10,136 bases of DNA, from the NCBI GenBank assembly GCA_037443785.1, contig JBBINR010000067.1, positions 1 to 10,136 on the forward strand, in the 5' to 3' direction. How positions within the stretch are numbered: position 1 is the first letter of the stretch; each line of letters starts with the position of its first letter. This DNA is from JAQUOA01 sp037443785 (GTDB lineage: Bacteria > Bacteroidota > Ignavibacteria > UBA10030 > UBA8401). Of the stretch, positions 1 through 5,104 are shown in pieces. The notes beneath the pieces are model-generated. The model was not told the origin of the DNA and made no database searches. It saw only the letters and a list, made by a program, of their open reading frames with translations. Made by a program: the position numbers and the translations under genes.

Positions 1-990
1 CGGATGTTTTACATGCTGAGTCCAGCTCATTTCGGAAATGTGAATGAGGCCTTCGATTCCTTTTTCGATTTCAATGAATGCACCATAATCAGTGAGAGAG
101 ACCACTTTACCGGAAACTTTTGTTCCGACAGGATATTTCTCGTCGATTTTTTCCCACGGATGAGCCTGCAATTGTTTCATCCCAAGAGAAATTCTCTTCT
201 TCTCTTGATCGAAATCAAGCACGACCACGTTTACTGTTTGATCAAGCTTCACGACTTCTGAAGGATGATTGATTCGTCCCCATGAAAGATCGGTGATATG
301 AACAAGACCGTCAACACCGCCGAGATCAATGAAGACACCGAAATCGGAGATCGCTTTTACGATACCTTCAAGAATTTGTCCTTTTTCAAGTCCTGCAAGA
401 ATTGCTTTGCGTTGGTCTGAAAGTTCTTCTTCAACAAGAATTTTATGGCTGACAACAATATTTTCCGACGGATGATTTACTTTCACCACGCGGAAATCCA
501 TTTCTCTATTAATTAAAGCATCGAAATCACGGACCGGACGAACGTCAATTTGTGAACCGGGAAGAAATGCATCGATTCCCAGCACATCGACGACAAGACC
601 GCCCTTAATACGACGCATGATTTTCCCGGAAATTACTTCACCGGTTTCATACGAACGCGTAACACGTTCCCATACCCGCATAAAGTCTGCGCGTTTTCGC
701 GAAAGAACAAGTTGTCCGTCTTTATCTTCGATACTTTCTAAAAACACTTCTACTTCATCGCCGATTTTCAGATCTTTGATGTTTGGAAATTCACCGATCG
801 GCACTGTGCCTTCAGATTTAAAACCGATGTCGAGCACGACATCGTTATGACCGATAAAGGCAATCTTTCCTTTAACGATCTCGCCTTGAGAAATTTTTCC
901 CAAAGTTCCTTCATACATCTCCATCAGTTGTTTATATTCCTCGTCAGAATACGGTTTATCATCAACGAGGACATTTTCTGGTGTAGCCAT
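1..990 (-). CDS. rpsA: 30S ribosomal protein S1 (3' part missing)
   Basis: Ribosomal protein S1 binds mRNA on the small ribosomal subunit and helps start translation of structured or weak-SD messages. Reading the minus strand from the ATG at 990-988 gives 330 uninterrupted codons that run off the left edge, so the gene's 3' end lies outside the window. Four S1 (OB-fold) repeats are visible: about residues 33-100, 115-182, 203-271 and 287 to the edge. Typical repeat signatures are seen, such as SDFGVFIDLGGVDGLVHITD at 215-234 and DYGAFIEIEKGIEGLIHISE at 301-320. Tandem repeats spaced by about 85 residues distinguish S1 from single-domain S1 proteins. Residues 1-30 are an acidic leader (DDKPYSDEEY). 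An AGGAG site sits 5 nt before the ATG. The gene follows cmk and ispH on the same strand, an arrangement known from other bacteria. The identity is secure; only the total repeat number (usually 4-6) is unknown here. Confidence 0.96.
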   Translation of the reverse strand, partial: MATPENVLVDDKPYSDEEYKQLMEMYEGTLGKISQGEIVKGKIAFIGHNDVVLDIGFKSEGTVPIGEFPNIKDLKIGDEVEVFLESIEDKDGQLVLSRKRADFMRVWERVTRSYETGEVISGKIMRRIKGGLVVDVLGIDAFLPGSQIDVRPVRDFDALINREMDFRVVKVNHPSENIVVSHKILVEEELSDQRKAILAGLEKGQILEGIVKAISDFGVFIDLGGVDGLVHITDLSWGRINHPSEVVKLDQTVNVVVLDFDQEKKRISLGMKQLQAHPWEKIDEKYPVGTKVSGKVVSLTDYGAFIEIEKGIEGLIHISEMSWTQHVKHP

Positions 991-995
991 TATGA

Positions 996-1000
996 CTCCT
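996..1000 (-). promoter_or_regulatory. Ribosome binding site of rpsA (AGGAG)
   Basis: The minus strand reads AGGAG, then a 5-nt spacer (TCATA), then the rpsA ATG. It is one of the strongest Shine-Dalgarno sequences in the window. It confirms the rpsA start, which has no competing upstream ATG at a suitable distance. Confidence 0.75.
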
Positions 1001-1003
1001 GTT

Positions 1004-1024
1004 TGCTCTTAACCATCAAGAGCA
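1004..1024 (-). promoter_or_regulatory. Stem-loop in the rpsA leader, next to its RBS
   Basis: The minus strand reads TGCTCTT-GATGGTT-AAGAGCA: a perfect 7-bp stem with a 7-nt loop. It ends 3 nt before the AGGAG site of rpsA. The 5' arm contains CUCUU, which could instead pair with the AGGAG (five pairs including one G-U). The leader could therefore switch between an SD-free and an SD-paired form. S1 is known to repress its own translation through leader structure in Gammaproteobacteria. A similar role here is inference from position only. Confidence 0.4.
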
Positions 1025-1116
1025 GTGTCACGATAATTTTGAAATATCAAACGGTCATCAGATTTTGATACAGCAAGACTATAATGACAAAATATATTAG
1101 TTATTAGTGATATTGT

Positions 1117-2004
1117 TTATGGATGACCAAACTTTTCTTCGATAGCTTTTTTCACCCGCTCCATCAGCCACTGAGGGGTTGAAGTCGCTCCGCTTATTCC
1201 GACAGATTTTACATTTTTGAACCATCCCGGTAAAAGCTCAGATTCATTTTCAATAAAGTATGTATTTTGATTTTCGGATTTTGCAATTTCATATAACACT
1301 TTACCGTTCGAACTCATCTTTCCCGCAACAAAAACTATGACATCATTGTTTTTTGAAAATTCCCGTAATTTTTTATCTCTGCCGGAAACCTGACCGCAAA
1401 TCGTGTCTTTTGCATGGAAATCTATTGCCATCTCTTCAAATGTGCCAACTTCAAATTCCGCTTTGATTCGCTCTTTTATCGCATCACGGATAGTATAAAA
1501 CGTTTCTTTATCCATTGTTGTTTGCGAGAAAAGAACAGTCTTCTTTGTAAAATCAAGTTTATCAAGCTCTGTTACTGATTTTATTACAATCGCAGTATTA
1601 TTCGTATGTCCAACAAGTCCAATAACTTCTGCGTGATCCTTTTTCCCAAATATAACGATCTGATAATTCTTGTCGTAAAACTTTCGAATACGTTCTTGAA
1701 CCTTTGTAACAACCGGACAGGTCGCATCAATCAATTCAATCCCAAGATCGCGTGCCTTCCGATATGTTTCCGGTGGTTCTCCGTGCGCACGGATTAAAAC
1801 TTTTGCGTCTTTCAAATCCTTAAGATCGTCATGGCGAATTGTTTTCAATCCCTTTTCACCTAATCGATCGATTTCCACAGGATTATGAATGATCTCGCCA
1901 AGCGAATACAATTTCCCTGATTCCGAAAGTTCTTGCTCTGCAATTTCGACAGTCCGAACTACCCCCCAACAAAATCCAGAGTTGGCATCTACCGTTACTT
2001 TCAT
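1117..2004 (-). CDS. ispH: 4-hydroxy-3-methylbut-2-enyl diphosphate reductase
   Basis: IspH (LytB) is the cytosolic [4Fe-4S] enzyme that ends the MEP pathway, reducing HMBPP to IPP and DMAPP. The 295-residue length is usual. The three cluster cysteines are C12 (GFCWGVVRT), C96 (DATCPVVTK) and C203 (DTICGQVSGRD). Substrate residues are also in place: H40 (GEIIHNP), H74 (RAHGEP), H124 and E126 (DHAEVIG), SSN at 231-233 and the C-terminal SGATSTPQWL. The ICGQVSGRD form around C203 differs from the proteobacterial IC.AT..RQ but, from memory, matches the type seen in Bacteroidota relatives. The start ATG overlaps the cmk stop as ATGA, with a GAGG stretch about 11 nt upstream, so the two are probably translationally coupled. 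Its presence shows that isoprenoids are made by the MEP route rather than the mevalonate route. Confidence 0.96.
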   Translation of the reverse strand: MKVTVDANSGFCWGVVRTVEIAEQELSESGKLYSLGEIIHNPVEIDRLGEKGLKTIRHDDLKDLKDAKVLIRAHGEPPETYRKARDLGIELIDATCPVVTKVQERIRKFYDKNYQIVIFGKKDHAEVIGLVGHTNNTAIVIKSVTELDKLDFTKKTVLFSQTTMDKETFYTIRDAIKERIKAEFEVGTFEEMAIDFHAKDTICGQVSGRDKKLREFSKNNDVIVFVAGKMSSNGKVLYEIAKSENQNTYFIENESELLPGWFKNVKSVGISGATSTPQWLMERVKKAIEEKFGHP

Positions 2005-2675
2005 TGAATGATTTCCCTCGCCCGTTTCACAATAAAATCGACCTGCTCTTCAATCGTTAAATGTGTCGTATCCAATTCTATCGCATCATCCGCTTTTCGT
2101 AACGGACTTAATTCCCGTTCAGAATCAATCTTATCCCGCATCAAAATTTCTTTTTCTAAATCTTCAATCGAAACTGAAATAGATTTCGCATCGAGTTCTT
2201 TTTTTCTCCGTTGTGCTCTTTCGCGGGCATCGGCTTTCAAATACACTTTCAATTCAGCCCCAGGAAAGACAACCGTTCCAATATCTCTTCCCTCTAACAC
2301 AATACCGCCTTTCGTCCCCATTGCTCGTTGTTCTTTCACCATCAATGCGCGAACTTCTGGTACGACACTTACAGCACTGACATTATGGGAAACTTCGGGA
2401 AGCCGAATATTTTCACTCACTTCTTTCCCGTCCAATTCAACTTTCACTTTCGAATCTTCGCCAGAAATTAAGCGAACAGAAGTTGATTCTGCTAATGCGG
2501 CAATTGCGGCGACATCCGATGGAAGAATTTTTGACCGAAGAACCTTCAGCGCCATCGCGCGATACATTGCGCCGGTATCAATATGTAAATAGCCTAATTT
2601 TGCAGCAACTATTTTTGCTGTTGTGCTTTTTCCCGATGCTGCCGGACCATCAATTGCGATAATTATTTTCTTCAA
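2001..2675 (-). CDS. cmk: (d)CMP kinase
   Basis: Cytidylate kinase phosphorylates CMP and dCMP with ATP, feeding CTP and dCTP pools. The protein has 224 residues, normal for the short bacterial form. A P-loop GPAASGKST lies at 10-18, the CMP-binding IDTGAMYR at 32-39, EGRDIGT at 128-134, and a lid/DxxDSxR segment at 181-187 followed by SPLRKADDAIELDTT at 190-204. The start must be the TTG at 2675-2673: an in-frame TGA lies only one codon further upstream, and residues 2 onward already form the first beta strand (KKIIIAIDG). There is no good Shine-Dalgarno sequence. The gene heads cmk-ispH-rpsA and is divergent from the RNA methyltransferase across 74 bp. Identity is secure. Confidence 0.96.
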   Translation of the reverse strand: MKKIIIAIDGPAASGKSTTAKIVAAKLGYLHIDTGAMYRAMALKVLRSKILPSDVAAIAALAESTSVRLISGEDSKVKVELDGKEVSENIRLPEVSHNVSAVSVVPEVRALMVKEQRAMGTKGGIVLEGRDIGTVVFPGAELKVYLKADARERAQRRKKELDAKSISVSIEDLEKEILMRDKIDSERELSPLRKADDAIELDTTHLTIEEQVDFIVKRAREIIQ

Positions 2676-2749
2676 ATCTCAAGTTTTTTAGCGTAAATTG
2701 GACAATAAGATACTAAATTTATCACACGAAAACAAAAAATTAGTCTACC
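2676..2749. promoter_or_regulatory. Divergent spacer with a candidate cmk promoter
   Basis: This AT-rich 74-bp spacer must hold the promoters of both cmk (minus) and the methyltransferase (plus), since both genes start here. On the minus strand, TTGTTT (2735-2730), a 17-nt spacer and TATCTT (2712-2707) form a plausible but weak sigma-70-like pair, leaving about 30 nt of leader before the TTG start. On the plus strand no pair stands out; TAAATTTA at 2714-2721 only loosely resembles the Bacteroidota TAnnTTTG box. The presence of promoters is inferred from gene arrangement; the exact boxes are tentative. Confidence 0.35.
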
Positions 2750-3295
2750 ATGCGGAAATTGACACACGATGAAATATCAAAGAATCGGGCAAAAATCGAA
2801 GAAATTGATACTGTTCACCGAAATCCCATTTATGCGTTAGCTGACAACATTAGAAGTCTCTACAACGTCGGTTCAATTTTTAGAAGTTCAGACGGCGCAA
2901 TGTTAAACAAATTATACCTTACCGGCTATACTCCGTATCCGCCCAGAAAAGAAATCGATAAAACTGCCCTTGGAGCAACAAAAACGGTTCCATGGATTTA
3001 TTATGCAGATCCGATGGATGCAATTGCCGAGTTAAAGGAAAAAAAAGTTAAGATTTGTATATTAGAATTGACAGATAAAAGCATGCCGTATTACGATGTA
3101 CAAATTACGGATTTTCCACTTTGTTTTGTCGTGGGAAATGAAATTTCAGGTGTGTCAAAGAATATTATTGATCAAGCAGATATGGGAATAGAAATTCCCA
3201 TGTTTGGGCATAAACAATCCCTCAACGTTGCTGTCGCGTACGGGATTGTGCTTTATGATCTTTTGCGGATACTTCATCGTCCGAAGCAAGGGTGA
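2750..3295 (+). CDS. SPOUT/TrmH-family RNA 2'-O-methyltransferase
   Basis: This is a SAM-dependent RNA ribose methyltransferase of the SpoU/TrmH type, with a trefoil-knot SAM site acting as a dimer. The three family motifs are visible: motif 1 DNIRSLYNVGSIFRSSDGA (32-50) with N33, R34 and R45; motif 2 CFVVGNEISGVS (125-136); motif 3 IEIPMFGHKQSLNVAVA (148-164) with N159. At 181 residues it is essentially the bare SPOUT domain plus a short N-terminal helix, without the L30e-like RNA-binding domain of RlmB/TsnR. It is therefore more like TrmH/TrmL in size, and the tRNA or rRNA target cannot be told from sequence. It is the only plus-strand gene. It has no Shine-Dalgarno sequence before its ATG. 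Its last 24 codons overlap the oppositely transcribed AlbA_2 gene. Confidence 0.9.
   Translation: MRKLTHDEISKNRAKIEEIDTVHRNPIYALADNIRSLYNVGSIFRSSDGAMLNKLYLTGYTPYPPRKEIDKTALGATKTVPWIYYADPMDAIAELKEKKVKICILELTDKSMPYYDVQITDFPLCFVVGNEISGVSKNIIDQADMGIEIPMFGHKQSLNVAVAYGIVLYDLLRILHRPKQG
3182..3201. other. Perfect 8-bp inverted repeat at the convergent gene ends
   Basis: ATGGGAAT-AGAA-ATTCCCAT is an 8-bp perfect stem with a 4-nt loop, inside the methyltransferase coding region (residues DMGIEIPM). A weaker 5-bp stem (TGTTT-GGGCAT-AAACA, 3201-3216) adjoins it. On the minus strand the pair begins just after the AlbA_2 stop codon, where a terminator or 3'-end stabiliser would be expected. No T-run follows on either strand, so it is not a classical intrinsic terminator. 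It may simply reflect codon choice. Confidence 0.35.
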
Positions 3296-3923
3296 AATAG
3301 TCTGTTCGTTCCAACGTGTGAATTCGCACAACTCCTGCACGAACCAACGTCGTCAATATTCTTGATGCCCGCCGATGAGAGACATTGATCAGTCCACAAT
3401 ACTCTTGGACAGTAATTTTTTCGTGGGTGTCTAGATAAGAAAATAATCTTTTTTCATTTTCTCCGATTGATAATTTCAACGGCGGTTTGTCAGCCCGCTC
3501 ATCCTTCAGCACTTTAACAACTTCTTTACTGGCAACAACGGAATTATCATTTACCCGAATAAATGCCTTGCTCTCATCACTATGAATATGAACGACATAA
3601 TGCGGCTTGTTTGTGCTTTCGTCAATAGTGGCAACAATAACATCTTTATGATTGAAAGGAACAATATCGATGTTTAACGGTACGGGAGGATCGCAAAAAT
3701 AATTTCCGGCTTTTTCAATAAGATCGAGTTCACTCTTTTCGCTTTCAACACCGACAATAGAACCATCGTCATCAACTCCAAATAAAACTACTCCTCCCCT
3801 CGTATTGGCAAACGCTGAAATTGTTTTTGCGATTTTTTCCGATGAAGAAACTTTTCTTTTGAACTCTAATTCAAAACCTTCTCCCTCTTCAATTAACATT
3901 TTCACATGATGCATATTCATCAC
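3222..3923 (-). CDS. AlbA_2 (AAA_4/Schlafen-like) domain protein with C-terminal winged helix
   Basis: The protein has 233 residues and its specific function is unknown. Residues 14-135 match the AlbA_2 family once called divergent AAA_4 and often annotated as putative transcriptional regulator or ATP-binding protein: FELEFKRKV (17-25), IAKTISAFANTRGGVVLFGV (31-50), DDDGSIVGVE (51-60), and later AFIRVNDNSVVAS (120-132). Residues about 152-211 look like a winged helix-turn-helix (ITVQEYCGLINVSHRRASRI at 170-189, then a LVRAGVVRI wing). A role in nucleic-acid binding or regulation is therefore likely but unproven. The start is GTG at 3923 or ATG at 3920 directly after the mtgA stop; GAGGA lies 6 or 9 nt upstream respectively. 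It is the last gene of the long minus-strand train. Its last 24 residues (polar, DDEVSAKDHKAQSRTRQQR) are encoded opposite the methyltransferase. Confidence 0.82.
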   Translation of the reverse strand: MMNMHHVKMLIEEGEGFELEFKRKVSSSEKIAKTISAFANTRGGVVLFGVDDDGSIVGVESEKSELDLIEKAGNYFCDPPVPLNIDIVPFNHKDVIVATIDESTNKPHYVVHIHSDESKAFIRVNDNSVVASKEVVKVLKDERADKPPLKLSIGENEKRLFSYLDTHEKITVQEYCGLINVSHRRASRILTTLVRAGVVRIHTLERTDYFTLASDDEVSAKDHKAQSRTRQQR

Positions 3924-4667
3924 TTAGTATCCTCGTGCCGTCATTCGGTTTAAAATAATTTCTGAACGACGCGCAACATATCGAGACATCACATTAGGCT
4001 GATATTTTCTTGGATTAGGGATGACCGCTGCCATCTGTGCCGCTTCTTCCCGCGTAAGCTGCGATGCGGATTTCCCAAAATATTTTTGCGATGCTGCTTC
4101 GACGCCAAAAACGCCATTCCCCCATTCAATCACATTAAGATAAATTTCCAAAATTCTTCTTTTTGCAAGAATCCTTTCCATCCGCAATGTGATAATCAAT
4201 TCTTTAAATTTTCTCATCGGGTCTTTTGAAGTAGACAAATATAAATTTTTTGCAAGCTGCTGAGAAATCGTGCTTCCTCCTCTTGCCGCTTTTCCTTTTT
4301 CTAAATTTTTTTTGATTGATTCTTCAACTTCGTACCAATCAACACCTTCATGTTCGTAAAACATGCCGTCTTCCGAAACAATGACTGCATTGATCAAATG
4401 CTTCGATATTCTCGAAATGGGCACCCATTTTTTTGTAATGGTGAATTCTTTATTTTCTGAAGCTGCTTCGCGTTGCCTTTGTTCCATTATTGCCGTTCGC
4501 TGCGGATTATTTTTACGGAGCGAATAGAGGCTATTATTTGGCAATGCTAAATATTGAAGAAAGAGTATCGTGCCGATACTAAGACTTACCAATTTTATCT
4601 TATGAAGCTTACTCCATTCAAGAAAGACGTTAAAATAAACCTTACCTTTTGATAAAATATTTTTCAT
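3924..4667 (-). CDS. mtgA: Monofunctional peptidoglycan glycosyltransferase (GT51)
   Basis: This enzyme polymerises lipid II into glycan strands on the outer face of the inner membrane. Its 247 residues hold a short cytoplasmic N-terminus, one membrane segment (about 24-42) and a GT51 domain with no transpeptidase domain, the layout of MtgA. GT51 motifs in order: VIVSEDGMFYEHEG (95-108) with catalytic E99; RGGSTISQQLAKNLYLS (129-145); RKFKELIITLRMER (152-165); EIYLNVIEWGNGVFGVEAAS (174-193) with the second glutamate E174; and EEAAQMAAVIPNPRKYQP (207-224). Its ATG shares one base with the ruvX stop (TAATG), and there is no Shine-Dalgarno sequence, so translation probably depends on ruvX. Lying downstream of rel, it may be co-expressed with stringent-response functions. 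Identity is secure. Confidence 0.93.
   Translation of the reverse strand: MKNILSKGKVYFNVFLEWSKLHKIKLVSLSIGTILFLQYLALPNNSLYSLRKNNPQRTAIMEQRQREAASENKEFTITKKWVPISRISKHLINAVIVSEDGMFYEHEGVDWYEVEESIKKNLEKGKAARGGSTISQQLAKNLYLSTSKDPMRKFKELIITLRMERILAKRRILEIYLNVIEWGNGVFGVEAASQKYFGKSASQLTREEAAQMAAVIPNPRKYQPNVMSRYVARRSEIILNRMTARGY
3930..3934 (-). promoter_or_regulatory. Ribosome binding site of the AlbA_2 gene (GAGGA)
   Basis: GAGGA lies within the last codons of mtgA (Arg-Gly-Tyr-stop). It is 6 nt before a GTG and 9 nt before the following ATG, so either could be the start. The message reads TAA GTG ATG from the mtgA stop onward. Confidence 0.55.
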
Positions 4668-5104
4668 TACGGGTGAAGATTTTTTTGTCCGTCAAGATAC
4701 CCCTGAAGAAGAATGGCGGAGGCAATTTCATCGATGGTTGACTTATCTCGTCGTTGTTTCTTCGACATTCCCATTGTAAGAATGGCTTTTTCGGCCATTA
4801 CCGAAGTAAATCGCTCATCATAAGAAATTATTTCAGCGGTTGTTTTTGCCTTCAACGATTCAATAAATTTTTCAACTTCAATAGCTTTATAACTGACTTC
4901 TCCTTTTAGCGTAAGCGGTTTGCCAATAACAATTTTGGCGACATTTCGTTCAGAAACAATTTTTAGAATTTCTGCGATTGCTTTTGAATCATTCGCAATT
5001 GTTTTCAGTCCCTTCGCAATAATCCGCATTGGATCACTAATAGCGAGACCAATACGAACTGTACCATAATCGATTCCCAAAATACGAAAATACTCTTCAC
5101 TCAT
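4667..5104 (-). CDS. ruvX: RuvX/YqgF-family RNase H-fold nuclease (pre-16S rRNA processing)
   Basis: This small cytosolic protein has the YqgF RNase H-like fold. The family is linked to maturation of the 16S rRNA 5' end and described as a putative Holliday-junction resolvase. The 145 residues are of normal size. The acidic active-site set is visible: D12 in LGIDYGTVRIGLAISD (9-24), E97 in SYDERFTS (94-101) and D125 in STIDEIASAILLQGYL (122-137). The usual VGLP segment reads VIGKPLTLKGE (59-69), a mild variant. The ATG lies inside the rel reading frame, overlapping its end by 8 nt (ATGAGTGA). Only weak purine stretches (AAGG, GAG) precede it, so coupling to rel is likely. The stop overlaps the mtgA start. 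Confidence 0.93.
   Translation of the reverse strand: MSEEYFRILGIDYGTVRIGLAISDPMRIIAKGLKTIANDSKAIAEILKIVSERNVAKIVIGKPLTLKGEVSYKAIEVEKFIESLKAKTTAEIISYDERFTSVMAEKAILTMGMSKKQRRDKSTIDEIASAILLQGYLDGQKNLHP

Larger units (their letters stand above)
991..1116 (-). other. ispH-rpsA intergenic leader
   Basis: This 126-bp AT-rich gap separates the ispH stop from the rpsA start. Apart from the RBS and the 7-bp stem-loop next to it, it contains a second small palindrome, TTTGA-TATT-TCAAA (1038-1051). I see no GC-rich hairpin followed by a T-run, so no clear intrinsic terminator after ispH. I also see no convincing -35/-10 pair or TAnnTTTG-type element. rpsA may be read through from cmk-ispH, may have its own unrecognised promoter, or both. 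Confidence 0.4.

Noticed and set aside
847..1068. Plus-strand open frame across the rpsA start and its leader
   Set aside because: It is antisense to rpsA, its composition looks random, and it has no RBS.
1080..1116. AT-rich repeats after ispH as an intrinsic terminator
   Set aside because: There is no GC-containing stem and no T-run after a stem; only weak AATAT/ATATT symmetry is present.
2008..2592. 194-codon open frame on the plus strand opposite cmk
   Set aside because: It is antisense to a secure cmk, is rich in Ser/Thr/Phe as expected of a shadow frame, and shows no domain.
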